A stretch of DNA of 64,000 nt from Candidatus Omnitrophota bacterium (GCA_029570205.1 JAKQSI010000096.1:70244-134243), one strand, 5' to 3'; numbered from the stretch's first letter, positions 52,230 to 61,579 are shown. Numbers and translations are program-made. Notes: generated by a model not told the origin, from the sequence alone.

Positions 52230-52259
52230 TTGACAGAGGTATGCCATAAGTTGTACTAT
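52230..52259 (+). promoter_or_regulatory. Candidate sigma-70 promoter for the flagellar regulatory genes
   Basis: TTGACA at 52230-52235 and TACTAT at 52254-52259 with an 18-nt spacer lie about 119 bp upstream of the FlgN-like gene, in a 330-bp gap that otherwise looks empty. It is well placed to transcribe the flgN-like, kinase and regulator genes. Confidence 0.5.
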
Positions 52260-52377
52260 TCCCATAAGATAGCGCAATTATCTTGAAATGAGTTATTAAG
52301 TTAGGGAACAGCAAACCGGCAAATATTGCCGTCCGACTGGCACTAAGTCACTAGATGTTGTGTTGTATTCATGTCGA

Positions 52378-52839
52378 ATGGACGCGAAACAGCTGAGCCA
52401 ACGTATCGAGGAGATTCTTGCTGGGGAGCTGGCGCTCTACAGGGAGATGGAACAATTCTCCCGCGAACAGATCGCGGCTTTGTCCCTGGATACCCCGGAT
52501 ATTGAAAAAGCCGCCGAGATGATCCGGGCAAAGCAGTCCATCGTGCAGAGTCTGAATGAACTCGATAAAGACTCTCGTGAAATCAAGGAAGAATGGGAAT
52601 CCGTTGCGGAGACATTGGATGAGGAGATCCGCAAACCCGTTCGGGCCGTTGCCGCCGATATTGCCGGATTGCTTGAGACTCTGATGAAGCTGGAGAAAGA
52701 AAACGAAGACTGCCTGAAACAAAACGCGGCGGATTTGAATCGAGAGTTGCTTGCAATACAGCGGGCACGGCTGGCTTCCCGGGCATACGGAAGCCGGATC
52801 GGGCCTGATGATCCTCGGTTTCTGGACCGCAAACAGTAA
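52378..52839 (+). CDS. FlgN-like flagellar export chaperone
   Basis: The 153-residue protein from ATG 52378 is all helical, acidic and coiled-coil-like: LSQRIEEILAGELALYREME, then AEMIRAKQSIVQSLNELDKD. This is the FlgN profile, a chaperone for the hook-associated proteins FlgK and FlgL. The location directly upstream of FlrBC-like regulators and basal-body genes supports it. Sequence identity in this family is low, so the assignment rests on size, helix pattern and context. No clear Shine-Dalgarno precedes the ATG. Confidence 0.6.
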   Translation: MDAKQLSQRIEEILAGELALYREMEQFSREQIAALSLDTPDIEKAAEMIRAKQSIVQSLNELDKDSREIKEEWESVAETLDEEIRKPVRAVAADIAGLLETLMKLEKENEDCLKQNAADLNRELLAIQRARLASRAYGSRIGPDDPRFLDRKQ

Positions 52840-52903
52840 GCCGGAAGATATCCGGGCACGTCACTACGGATGCACGGATCGACAGGGTGAGGGTGGATAG
52901 TTC

Positions 52904-54322
52904 ATGCGGTGGGCGCTGGGCCGTATGCCTCAGGAGGTAAAGGCCGTGGCAGCCGATCCCCAGGGTTCAGGAATGAGAAAAGATCAAGACCTGCCTGCGA
53001 TTTCCGACGCGACCCGTCCGGAAGACGTAGCGGAACTGCGGAAAGCCATCGCCGCGTTCAACCGGCACACGGAACGCTTGCAGAATGCCTATGATCTGTT
53101 GCAGCTCCGGATCGCCGAAATCAATCGCGAACTCGAACTCAAAAACCAGGCTCTCGAAGAAGCCAATCGAAACCTGCAATCCAAAATCGCGGAGGTCGAA
53201 CGTCTCCGGGCTGATCTCGACAATGTGATCGAGTCGATGGGTAGCGGCCTCCTGGCAGTCGATACGGAGGGGATTTGCTTCACGTTCAATGCCGCCTCCG
53301 AACAGGCGCTCGGAAGAAACCGCACGGAGGTACTCGGCAGACATTGTTCCGAGATCATGGGAAAAGCGGCTTCCGTGCTGGCCCCGTTGCTGCTGGATGG
53401 AGATCGTCACGATCATGTCGAGATCTGCATCCCTCATAAGTCCGGGCGGGATGTTTTCGTAAAAGGGGCCGTTTCTCCGCTGTTCGACCGGATGCATTGC
53501 CGCATCGGATCGACATTCATTTTTTCAGACCTGACCTCCCAACGCCTGCTGGAGGAACGGGCGCGACGAAACGACCGCATGACCGCCCTGGGCGAATTGG
53601 CTGCCGGTGTTGCTCACGAGATGCGCAATCCCCTGACCACGATCCGGGGATATTTGCAAATCCTTCCATCCATGAAGGACGACCTGGAATTTTTGCAGGA
53701 GTTTTCGGAGAATGTGATCCGAGAGATCGACCGCCTGGCAAATCTGACCGATGACATGCTCGACATGGCCAAACCGATCTCCAGCGTTTTGGAATGGCGC
53801 GACTTGGGGGATCTTTCGGAAGAGGTGCTTCAGTTTCTCGCAGACCGGTTCAGCCGCACCGGAATTGCTTACGAACTCCGGCGCGACCCGCAGGGCAGCC
53901 CGGTGAAAATCGACAACAGTCGGCTCAAACAAGTATTGATCAATCTTCTAATCAATGCCATTGAGGCCCTCGGCCCGGCAGGAGGAAAAGTGCAGATTAC
54001 ACTGTCACGAACCGAGGAACGACTGGCCCGTGATGAGGAAGTGCGGCCGTTCGCGGTTTGCCGTGTTCGCGATACCGGGCCGGGTATTCCGCAGAAAGAC
54101 CTCGACCGTCTGTTCGATCCGTTTTTCACAACCAAACCGCACGGGACCGGCCTGGGGCTTGCGGTCTCCAACAAAATTGTCGAAGAGCATCACGGGTTTC
54201 TCCGAGTGGAGAGCGAAGAGGGCACAGGGACGGAGTTCTCGCTGTTTTTGCCGATCGGCGAACGAGATTCGGAGCATTCGGAGGATCTGTCTGGACCTGA
54301 TAAGGTCCGGAGAAGGGAATAG
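52904..54322 (+). CDS. PAS-domain histidine kinase, NtrB/FlrB-like
   Basis: The 472-residue cytoplasmic kinase has an N-terminal coiled coil (about 40-105) and a PAS domain (about 105-215). A HisKA region has GVAHEMRNPLTTIRG with phospho-acceptor His238. The HATPase domain has NLLINAIEA (N box), DTGPGIP (G1) and GTGLGLAV (G2). It lacks membrane helices, as in FlrB/FleS. The response regulator begins 6 nt downstream, so it is the cognate partner. The gene order with flagellar genes makes it the likely flagellar checkpoint kinase. Confidence 0.88.
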   Translation: MRWALGRMPQEVKAVAADPQGSGMRKDQDLPAISDATRPEDVAELRKAIAAFNRHTERLQNAYDLLQLRIAEINRELELKNQALEEANRNLQSKIAEVERLRADLDNVIESMGSGLLAVDTEGICFTFNAASEQALGRNRTEVLGRHCSEIMGKAASVLAPLLLDGDRHDHVEICIPHKSGRDVFVKGAVSPLFDRMHCRIGSTFIFSDLTSQRLLEERARRNDRMTALGELAAGVAHEMRNPLTTIRGYLQILPSMKDDLEFLQEFSENVIREIDRLANLTDDMLDMAKPISSVLEWRDLGDLSEEVLQFLADRFSRTGIAYELRRDPQGSPVKIDNSRLKQVLINLLINAIEALGPAGGKVQITLSRTEERLARDEEVRPFAVCRVRDTGPGIPQKDLDRLFDPFFTTKPHGTGLGLAVSNKIVEEHHGFLRVESEEGTGTEFSLFLPIGERDSEHSEDLSGPDKVRRRE

Positions 54323-54327
54323 AAATC

Positions 54328-55719
54328 ATGCCGGCGTATGAGATCCTGGTTGTAGACGACGAGTTGGGAATTCGAAACCTCCTCAAGACGGTTCTGAAAG
54401 CGGAGGGCTATACCGTTCGAACAGCGGAAAACGGGCAGGAAGCAGTGGATGCGGTCCGAGAAAGCCTCCCGGACCTGATCTTATGCGACATCAAGATGCC
54501 GGTGAAAGACGGGATTGAAGCCCTGAAAGAAATCCGCGAGATTTCCGATGATGTGCTTGTGGTGATGCTGACCGCTCACGGCACAATCGACACGGCTGTC
54601 CAGGCCATGAAACTCGGCGCTCGCGATTATCTGCGGAAACCGTTCGATGTCGAGGAACTGAAAGTCAAAATCCGGCGTGAATTGGATCATGCGGATTTGC
54701 GCCGAACCACCCGTCATTACCAGGAGGAAGCCGGGCTGAAATACGGTCTGGATCGGATTGTCGGCCAGGACCCGAAGATGGCGGCAATCTATGACTTGAT
54801 TCGCACTGTCGCGCCGACACGCAGCACGGTCCTGATCCGGGGGGAGAGCGGGACCGGCAAGGAGCTGATCGCCGGGGCCATCCATTACCTCTCGCCGCGC
54901 CGCAATAAACCGTTTGTCAAGGTGAACTGCGCCGCCATCTCCGAGGACCTTCTGGAAAGTGAGTTGTTCGGGCATGAAAAGGGCGCGTTTACCGGCGCCA
55001 TCCGTTCCAATGAAGGCAAGTTTGTCATGGCGGACGGCGGCTCAATTCTGCTGGACGAAGTCAGCGAGATGAGCGCGAAACTCCAGGCAAAACTCCTGCG
55101 CGTTCTCCAAGAACGGGAAGTGGATAAGGTGGGCGGACGCGAGCCGGTGAAAGTGGATGTCCGGGTGATGGCCACCACCAACCGCAACCTGGAAGAGTAT
55201 ATCAAACGCGGCGACTTCCGGGAGGATTTGTTTTATCGACTCAACGTGGTCGCCATCGAATTTCCGCCCCTTCGGGAGCGGAAAAGCGATATCCCGATGC
55301 TCGTGAATCATTTTATCGATAAGTATAATAAGGAGATGAACAGGCGCATTACAGGAATCTCCAAGGAAGTGGAATCACTTCTCTGGAAATGCGACTGGCC
55401 GGGGAATGTCCGTCAATTGGAAAATGTGATTGAACGGGCCGTTGTGTTGGCCAGGAACGCGGTGATCGGAGTGGATGACCTTCCGCTGGAGTTGCGGGAC
55501 AGCTCGCCGGACCGTTTACTTCCGAATGGGAACGGTCCCCGTGTGGGGATGACTGTGGGCGAGATGGAGCGCGATCTGATTTTCAGGACGCTGGAGACAG
55601 TGGGAGACAATCGGACGAAGGCGGCGGACATGCTGGGTATCAGCATCCGCACGTTGCGCAATAAGTTGAACGAATACCGAGAGGCAGGATTCGATTGGCC
55701 CCGGAAGATCGTCGGCTGA
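54328..55719 (+). CDS. Sigma-54-dependent flagellar response regulator, FlrC/NtrC-like
   Basis: The 463-residue protein has a receiver domain with Asp54 and Lys104. The AAA+ domain has GESGTGKE at 172-179, GAFTGA at 219-224 and Walker B SILLDEV. A Fis-type helix-turn-helix (KAADMLGISIRTLRNKLNEY) ends it. It is the partner of the kinase 6 nt upstream. A near-perfect sigma-54 promoter stands at 59796 in front of flgB, an obvious target. It differs from the NtrC-type regulator at 14363 in sequence and context. GGAGAAGG precedes the start. Confidence 0.92.
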   Translation: MPAYEILVVDDELGIRNLLKTVLKAEGYTVRTAENGQEAVDAVRESLPDLILCDIKMPVKDGIEALKEIREISDDVLVVMLTAHGTIDTAVQAMKLGARDYLRKPFDVEELKVKIRRELDHADLRRTTRHYQEEAGLKYGLDRIVGQDPKMAAIYDLIRTVAPTRSTVLIRGESGTGKELIAGAIHYLSPRRNKPFVKVNCAAISEDLLESELFGHEKGAFTGAIRSNEGKFVMADGGSILLDEVSEMSAKLQAKLLRVLQEREVDKVGGREPVKVDVRVMATTNRNLEEYIKRGDFREDLFYRLNVVAIEFPPLRERKSDIPMLVNHFIDKYNKEMNRRITGISKEVESLLWKCDWPGNVRQLENVIERAVVLARNAVIGVDDLPLELRDSSPDRLLPNGNGPRVGMTVGEMERDLIFRTLETVGDNRTKAADMLGISIRTLRNKLNEYREAGFDWPRKIVG

Positions 55720-55749
55720 TGAATCCCCAATTCAATTGAGGTACGAATC

Positions 55750-58700
55750 ATGGTGCATGTAGCGGAGCGCACATCAGACGAACTTTCCGCCTTGGATCTG
55801 GCGCTGCGCCTGGGCATCCGGACGGAGGCAGTTCTGTCTGCGCTCGGTGATCTGGGATTGGAGACCGATGATCCCACTGTCCCTCTGGACCCCCGCATTG
55901 AAGAACAAGTTGTCGAACGGATGGTTGAGAACGGACAGATTGCTCGCCGTGCCCTGAAATCCCTCCACAAACGTCGTCGCCCCCCGGAATTGGCGGTCGA
56001 TGACCGGATTCTCAGGGAGGCGCTTGGTGCGTCCGAATCCGGGTACAGCGAAAACGCTGTGCCGGACCAGGTAGCCCACCTTTTTGAGAAAAAATCCTCG
56101 TTTCTGCAACGGCTGGGCTTTGGACGCGCACGCCCGGTGGAAGAACAGGAAATCACGAGCGTCACCGTTGAACCGGAACCGGACGTTGCCGAGCCGGAAG
56201 GAATTCTCGCGCCCCCGCCTGAAGCACAACCCACATACACGCCGCAACCGGAATCTCCTCGAGAATCTGTCCGCCAACCGGAGCCTGAACGACCCCCAAA
56301 ACCGGCTCCTGAAACCCAGCCAGAACCGGAAGAACTCTCCGAACCGGAAGAGGATCTGGACTTCGAAGATCTGGATTTGGACCTGGAAGAAGAAGAAGAA
56401 ACTGAAATTTCTGCTCAAGCCGAAAAGGCCCCGATTCTACCAGCCTCGGAATCCGCTCTGCAAGAAGAATCCGACGAGGAGATCGATCTGACAGATTTGG
56501 ATTTGGAAGGGGAGGCCGAAGAAGGAGAAGCCGATCTGGAAATCGTCAACCTTGATCTGGAAGAGGAAGAATCCCCTGCGGAGTCCACGAAAGAGGCGGA
56601 AGAAAAAACTCCCGGAGAAGCCTTGGATGCGGCCCGCGCAGAAACGGAAGAGGAGGAAGAAGAGGAGGAACACGACGGTCTTCTCAATGAAGAGGACGAA
56701 TCGGTTTTGGAGGGGCTGAAAGAATTAGATTTGGGCGACTTCGGCGTTGATGAACAAGAGGCTCCCGAGGAAGAAGCCAAGCCGGAGGTGGAAGAACCCG
56801 ATCTCGATATCGATGTGAGCCAGGAAGAACTTCCTGAAATGGAAATCAAGGAAGAAAAGACTGAAAAAGAGAAGGAGGAGGAAGAAGAGGTAGCGAAAAA
56901 CTTTTTGGAGCGACTGATCGAAAGGCTCGACCTGACTCAGACAGAGATTATTGTCGCGGCGGCGGGGGCGCTTTTGATTGCGACCACGGGGCTCGGATTG
57001 GCGGTATATTACTATTTGAATTACAGTCCCAAGAAAGCATCCGAGCTGTGGGAACAGGGCTACCGGGCCTATCAGAGCGAGGTTCTCGGCGAACAGCATT
57101 TTGGCGTCATCGTGGATTCATTTACGCGGCTTCTGGTGAATTTCCCGACGGATACCCACTTGGAAGAAGCCGCGTATCTGCTCGCGATGTCGTTTTTCAG
57201 ACGCGCGGAGGAGTTGGCGGAAACCGATCCGAGTGCCGCGAAGGCACGATATGCCGATGCCGTCGAGTACTTCGAGAAATTCCTGATTGAGCAACGCCGA
57301 ATCGGTGACCGTCTGGCAAAGTCCGAAGGGGCCGGTTATCGACGGTACATGGACACCGCCAAGGAGGAAGATGCTCATTATTACATCGCTCTTTGTTATG
57401 AAAAACAGTTAGAATACCAGCAGGCGATAGATGCCTACCAGGCCTTTCTACAGAGATACAAGAAGTCCCCACGGACCACACAAATTCTGGTGACACTGGG
57501 AAATATCTATAAACGATGGGCGGATATCGATGAAAACTCTCGGGAAGAGCGCCTCTTGACCGCCATCTCGAAATATGAGGAGGCCCTCGCGGACCCCGCA
57601 ACAAATATGGAGAGTCGCATCGCTCTCCACACCCTCATCGGTGACATTTGGCGAAAACTCTACGATCACAATCCGGACCGAGAGGTTTATATCCTGGGAA
57701 CACTTCGGGGGTATCGCAATGCGGAAAGTCTTCTCGCGCAAACCGAGGCAAAGAGCGCCGAGTATTTTAATCTGCAACGGGATCTGGCGCTGGGTCTGGC
57801 AGATACACTTCTGATTCTGGGACAAAATGCTTCCAAAGAGGCGGAAAACATCGAGGCTTCGGCGGAGGATTTGCCCCGCAGCTCGGATCTGCGCGCTTCC
57901 CAGCTGGCCGCCGCGGAAATCACCCGTGCCACCGCGGCCGTTCATCTCTCCGAGGCGATCTATTTGTACAGCCGGTTGATCGGTATGGAACCGACCGTAC
58001 CGCTGCAAGCATCCGCTTCCGGACAGATTCTATCGGTGACCGGCCACGCCGTTCTTTCCGAGGAACAACAAAATCACGTCAGAAATAACCTGGCGGAGGC
58101 TTACTTTTATATGGGGCGGTATGAGGACGCGATGAACATCGCGATTCCTCTTATCGAAACTCTCTCCAAACAGGATCCCGGCAATCCGTACCTGGCTTCT
58201 CTCTGCTATCTGGTGGGGGATGCCGCCTGGAAAGAAGGCGATTATGACCGCCGGGTTGTAGATTACTACCGCCTGGGAAGAAAGTACTGCCCGCTCTTTC
58301 CTCCCGGCTCCGGTGAACGCAGCAATGTGGCCGCGCTCCGTATGGCTAATATCTACTACCAGCGCGGTATGGAAGAAGGGAATCCCCGCGACTTGCAGAG
58401 CGCTATTGAGGAATACCTCAATATCATACGCGAATTCCCCGATACCAAATGGACTTATTTGACCCGCTACTGGCTTGCCCGCACGTATGAACGCTATGCC
58501 GAGGTGCTGGCGGACCCGAAATCGGACGTCTATGACCCCGCCAAGGCAAAAGAGTATTACCAACTGGCCTATATGCAATACGAGGTCGCCATCACAGCCC
58601 GAGTCGGCTCCGTCAACGTTGATAAAAAGAACCAGGACAAACTGAAGGACTGCTACTTCCGTCCGGGACGTTGTGCATATAAAGCGGGAAACCTGGAGAA

Positions 58701-59595
58701 AGCCAAAGACCTGTTGGGTACGGCGATTGTCTGGTCGGCGACCGGCGCCCCGGGGGATCCCCGTGCCATCCCCTGTCGGGAAATGCTGGGCGATATCTAC
58801 CTGGAGCTGGGTCATCCGGACCAGGCCATCCGTATCTACGAATACTACCTGGAGAATAAGTTTTATCAGCAGGATGAACGGGGAGACAGCCTCTCCCGTG
58901 TTTCGCTCAAGCTGGCTCGCGCGTATTTGAGACGGTTCAGTTACGGTCAGGCACGGGAACTCCTTCGGCAAGTGGTTCGGGACAATCCTGTTGTTCTCGC
59001 CCCCGGCGGCAAGGACGTCGTGGAAGGACCCGGATTGGAGGCCCAACGTCTTCTCGCACAATCGTACCGCGACGAGGCCGAGGTCTCTTTCGTCGAAACT
59101 CGAAAGGACAAACTCCGTTCGGCGAAAACCGAATACCTGACCCTGTTACAGATGAATCCCAATGAATGGGACGCGGTGCGGGCATTGGCCGAAATCAGTT
59201 TCGATCTCGCGGACCCGGAAAATCCCGACTCGTATCGTGAAGCCATCAACTTCTATCAAAAATACATCGAATCGGACATGGTGGAACTGGCGGAAGATCG
59301 CGATGTGGTCTACTACCGGTGGGCAGACTGCTACGCCCGGATCGGGGATTACGAGAATGCCGCCACCGCATTGGAGAAGATCAACGGAACAACCATTCCA
59401 AAAGAAATGTACGCGCGTTCACTGCTTCTCCTGGGCGAATGCTATCAGAAACTGGCCGCGCAGACCACCGATGAATTCCGAAAACAGTACTACACCCAGA
59501 AGGCCAGGAAGACCTATAAGGATACAATCGAAACACAAGATCCGTTCGCCGCTCAAGTAGCGAGGAATCGTATCACCCTGATGAACATCTCGTGA
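55750..59595 (+). CDS. Large membrane-anchored protein: IF2_N-like domain, acidic linker, TM helix, TPR array
   Basis: The 1281-residue product has four parts. The N-terminal region (about 10-60, LALRLGIRTEAVLSALGDLG) resembles the small IF2_N helical domain. A very long Pro/Glu-rich, acidic, presumably disordered region (about 135-385) follows. One membrane helix lies at about 399-423 (IIVAAAGALLIATTGLGLAV). About 850 residues of TPR-like repeats predicted on the periplasmic side follow (for example AHYYIALCYEKQLEYQQAID and RVSLKLARAYLRRFSYGQAR). Position between the FlrC-like regulator and the basal-body operon suggests a role in flagellar placement or assembly. No named homologue is known to me. 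Confidence 0.8.
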   Translation: MVHVAERTSDELSALDLALRLGIRTEAVLSALGDLGLETDDPTVPLDPRIEEQVVERMVENGQIARRALKSLHKRRRPPELAVDDRILREALGASESGYSENAVPDQVAHLFEKKSSFLQRLGFGRARPVEEQEITSVTVEPEPDVAEPEGILAPPPEAQPTYTPQPESPRESVRQPEPERPPKPAPETQPEPEELSEPEEDLDFEDLDLDLEEEEETEISAQAEKAPILPASESALQEESDEEIDLTDLDLEGEAEEGEADLEIVNLDLEEEESPAESTKEAEEKTPGEALDAARAETEEEEEEEEHDGLLNEEDESVLEGLKELDLGDFGVDEQEAPEEEAKPEVEEPDLDIDVSQEELPEMEIKEEKTEKEKEEEEEVAKNFLERLIERLDLTQTEIIVAAAGALLIATTGLGLAVYYYLNYSPKKASELWEQGYRAYQSEVLGEQHFGVIVDSFTRLLVNFPTDTHLEEAAYLLAMSFFRRAEELAETDPSAAKARYADAVEYFEKFLIEQRRIGDRLAKSEGAGYRRYMDTAKEEDAHYYIALCYEKQLEYQQAIDAYQAFLQRYKKSPRTTQILVTLGNIYKRWADIDENSREERLLTAISKYEEALADPATNMESRIALHTLIGDIWRKLYDHNPDREVYILGTLRGYRNAESLLAQTEAKSAEYFNLQRDLALGLADTLLILGQNASKEAENIEASAEDLPRSSDLRASQLAAAEITRATAAVHLSEAIYLYSRLIGMEPTVPLQASASGQILSVTGHAVLSEEQQNHVRNNLAEAYFYMGRYEDAMNIAIPLIETLSKQDPGNPYLASLCYLVGDAAWKEGDYDRRVVDYYRLGRKYCPLFPPGSGERSNVAALRMANIYYQRGMEEGNPRDLQSAIEEYLNIIREFPDTKWTYLTRYWLARTYERYAEVLADPKSDVYDPAKAKEYYQLAYMQYEVAITARVGSVNVDKKNQDKLKDCYFRPGRCAYKAGNLEKAKDLLGTAIVWSATGAPGDPRAIPCREMLGDIYLELGHPDQAIRIYEYYLENKFYQQDERGDSLSRVSLKLARAYLRRFSYGQARELLRQVVRDNPVVLAPGGKDVVEGPGLEAQRLLAQSYRDEAEVSFVETRKDKLRSAKTEYLTLLQMNPNEWDAVRALAEISFDLADPENPDSYREAINFYQKYIESDMVELAEDRDVVYYRWADCYARIGDYENAATALEKINGTTIPKEMYARSLLLLGECYQKLAAQTTDEFRKQYYTQKARKTYKDTIETQDPFAAQVARNRITLMNIS

Positions 59596-59596
59596 C

Positions 59597-59617
59597 AGCC
59601 GGTTTTTCCAACCGGCT
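59597..59617 (+). terminator. Hairpin after the large TPR gene
   Basis: AGCCGGTT (59597-59604) and AACCGGCT (59610-59617) form an 8-bp perfect stem one base after the stop codon. No T-run follows, so it is a weak terminator candidate that may insulate the basal-body promoter. Confidence 0.45.
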
Positions 59618-59795
59618 CGAACCATTGGAAAAGGAAAGGGTGAAGGATATCGACCAGACATCAACCGGGCAGGAGTTTCCGAGCTGCGGTAAAACTGGCT
59701 TCCCGGACTGGGTATTTCGGACAATCCTCCTGGATGGACAGTTGATAAGTTCTTTATTTTCAATTCGTTAACATCAATAGAACCTTCGGGGAATG

Positions 59796-59811
59796 TGGTA
59801 CGTGATTTGCT
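59796..59811 (+). promoter_or_regulatory. Sigma-54 (RpoN) promoter of the flgBC-fliEF operon
   Basis: TGGTACG-TGAT-TTGCT matches the RpoN consensus TGGCACG-N4-TTGCW with a single mismatch and exact GG/GC spacing. It ends 23 bp before the flgB start. Two NtrC-type activators are encoded in the window, one of them (54328) in the same flagellar block. Confidence 0.85.
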
Positions 59812-59834
59812 TGCTGGGAAATATGAGGTGCGCC

Positions 59835-60263
59835 ATGGGATTGATTTCGAGGTTGTTTGAGGTTCCGTCCACGGTGATGCTCAAAAAAGGCATCGAGGGG
59901 ACAGACGCGCGTCACCGGGCGCTGTCAAACAACATCGCCAACGTGGACACACCGAATTACGAGCGGGCGACTGTCTCATTCGAGAAGGAACTGCAACGTG
60001 CCCGGTTTGGAACCTCGTTCATCGGGAAAACAACCGATGATCGGCATTTTCGAATCGGTGGAGTCGGGGTGGTCGGGGAAGTGACACCGCGTGTCGTGAT
60101 CGACAATAACACCCGCTTTCGGGCGGATCGGAACAATATCAATATCGATGAAGAGATGGCGAATTTGGCCGAAAATACACAGAAGAACGTGGCTCTTACG
60201 GATTTGCTGAGTCGCCGATATAAGGAAATCCGGACAATCTTACAGCAGGCAAGCCAGACCTGA
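59835..60263 (+). CDS. flgB: Flagellar basal-body rod protein FlgB
   Basis: FlgB is a proximal rod component. From ATG 59835 (GAGGTG upstream) the 142-residue protein has the conserved rod-protein N-terminus DARHRALSNNIANVDTPNYE. The C-terminal NNINIDEEMANLAENTQKNV and a terminal helix complete it. The sigma-54 promoter is directly upstream. A longer in-frame start at 59793 would overlap that promoter and is rejected. flgC follows 15 nt downstream. Confidence 0.95.
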   Translation: MGLISRLFEVPSTVMLKKGIEGTDARHRALSNNIANVDTPNYERATVSFEKELQRARFGTSFIGKTTDDRHFRIGGVGVVGEVTPRVVIDNNTRFRADRNNINIDEEMANLAENTQKNVALTDLLSRRYKEIRTILQQASQT

Positions 60264-60278
60264 TCGAGGTAAAACAGG

Positions 60279-60719
60279 ATGAGCGCATTTGACATCAGCG
60301 CGAGCGGGCTTACGGCGCAACGGGTCCGAATGGACGTGATTGCGAACAACATTGCGAATGCCCAGACTCTGGTCACAAAAGAAGGAGGACCGTATCGCCG
60401 ACGGTCCGTGGTGTTTGAAGCCATGGGGCGACATTTCAATGAATCGCTGACCCAGGCCCATCGTCGGCTGTCCCGGATCATCGGCGGCGGCGTGAAAGTC
60501 AATAAGATCGTTGAAGATCAAACCCCGAACGCATTCACGAAGATTTACGATCCCAGCCACCCGTTCGCCGACAGTACCGGCGTGGTTCTTCGCCCGAATG
60601 TGAATGTGGTTCAGGAAATGGTGGATATGATTGACGCATCCCGCGCGTATGAAGCGAATGTCACCGCTTTGAACTCGTCCAAACAGATGATGACCAAAGC
60701 GTTGGAAATCGGTAAGTAA
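60279..60719 (+). CDS. flgC: Flagellar basal-body rod protein FlgC
   Basis: The 146-residue protein has the FlgC N-terminus FDISASGLTAQRVRMDVIAN followed by NIANAQTLVTKEGGPYRRR. The C-terminal VLRPNVNVVQEMVDMIDASR and NVTALNSSKQMMTKALEIGK follow the family pattern. It assembles with FlgB, FlgF and FliE in the proximal rod. GAGGTAAAACAGG precedes the ATG. Confidence 0.95.
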   Translation: MSAFDISASGLTAQRVRMDVIANNIANAQTLVTKEGGPYRRRSVVFEAMGRHFNESLTQAHRRLSRIIGGGVKVNKIVEDQTPNAFTKIYDPSHPFADSTGVVLRPNVNVVQEMVDMIDASRAYEANVTALNSSKQMMTKALEIGK

Positions 60720-60733
60720 GGTGAGGCGACATC

Positions 60734-61060
60734 ATGGTTGAATCAATCGATCCTCGAATTTTGGCGGCGCGGCTCGATCCGACACTGGGACCGCAGGGAA
60801 TCGGACAACCGGGGGCAGTCAGGGCGCCGCAATTCCCTGCGCCCGGACAACCCACGTTCGCGGAGATCATGAGCAATCTGCAGGAAACGGAAGGGGCCAT
60901 CCCCGACCCATCAAAGGCACAGACCGTTGCAGACTTGGAGAATCTCAGCGATCAGTTGGACGCTTTGCACAATAACACCATGGAGATGTATCAACGGCTT
61001 GCGGAACTCGCGGATCAGCTTACAAATGCCGAACAACCGCGAGATGGAACGGAACGATAA
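60734..61060 (+). CDS. Unknown flagellar-operon protein between flgC and fliE
   Basis: The 108-residue protein lies 14 nt after flgC and 46 nt before fliE on the same strand. A Pro/Gly-rich N-terminus (PTLGPQGIGQPG...) precedes PTFAEIMSNLQETEG and a C-terminal helix (LENLSDQLDALHNNTMEMYQ). The 'TFAEIM' segment is reminiscent of the 'SFPEML' at the same point of the real FliE downstream. It could be a FliE-like or secreted rod-associated protein. I know of no standard gene at this position. Confidence 0.7.
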   Translation: MVESIDPRILAARLDPTLGPQGIGQPGAVRAPQFPAPGQPTFAEIMSNLQETEGAIPDPSKAQTVADLENLSDQLDALHNNTMEMYQRLAELADQLTNAEQPRDGTER

Positions 61061-61106
61061 GAACAACAGGAACCCGGTCGGGCAATGAGGAAGAAGGAGT
61101 CGGTTT

Positions 61107-61430
61107 GTGGATAGTCTACTGGAATGGAAAACAGGACCGCTCGGGGTGACACCGACAGGCGGTGCGCCGGTGCAGCCCCGTATACACCGACCTGATCCGG
61201 AGGAGGACGGCCCCTCCTTCCCCGAAATGCTCCGGCAGGGTCTTGAAGAGGTGAATCGGTTGCACGGCGATTCCGCTAAACAAGTCGAAGACCTGGTTAC
61301 CGGTCAAACGGATGACTACCACCAGGTCATGATCGCTGTCGAGGAGGCCGGGATCGCGTTCGATCTGACCATGCAGGTGCGAAATCAGATATTAAGGGCG
61401 TACGATGAAGTGATGCGAATGCAGATTTAG
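61107..61430 (+). CDS. fliE: Flagellar hook-basal body complex protein FliE
   Basis: FliE joins the MS ring to the rod. The 107-residue product has the family pattern PSFPEMLRQGLEEVNRLHGD, then DDYHQVMIAVEEAGIAFDLT and the invariant end VRNQILRAYDEVMRMQI. The start is GTG 61107, with AAGGAG upstream. It sits in the usual flgB-flgC-fliE order, apart from the extra gene upstream. Confidence 0.93.
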   Translation: MDSLLEWKTGPLGVTPTGGAPVQPRIHRPDPEEDGPSFPEMLRQGLEEVNRLHGDSAKQVEDLVTGQTDDYHQVMIAVEEAGIAFDLTMQVRNQILRAYDEVMRMQI

Positions 61431-61460
61431 TGGGTAAACGGGAAGAAACCCTCACCCCAA

Positions 61461-61481
61461 CCCTCTCCCGGAGGGAGAGGG
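61461..61481. repeat. Hairpin repeat (R1 hairpin half) after fliE
   Basis: CCCTCTCCC and GGGAGAGGG form a 9-bp perfect stem with a 3-nt loop. The same CTCTCCCGGAG sequence is part of repeat R1 at 39350. It sits between fliE and the mini-FliF-like gene without a T-run, so it probably does not terminate the operon. Confidence 0.5.
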
Positions 61482-61579
61482 AACGGTTCTGAGGCTCTTG
61501 ATAGGATATTGTGATGTGGTCCTTGTGGTTGAAATTGGTACCTGCGGCATCGGGAGGAACCCGGAAAGGAGCCGTCACA

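Noticed and set aside
52310-52360. Second sigma-54 site (TGGCACT) before the FlgN-like gene
   Set aside because: The GC-containing -12 element is missing (CACT instead of TTGC at the required spacing).
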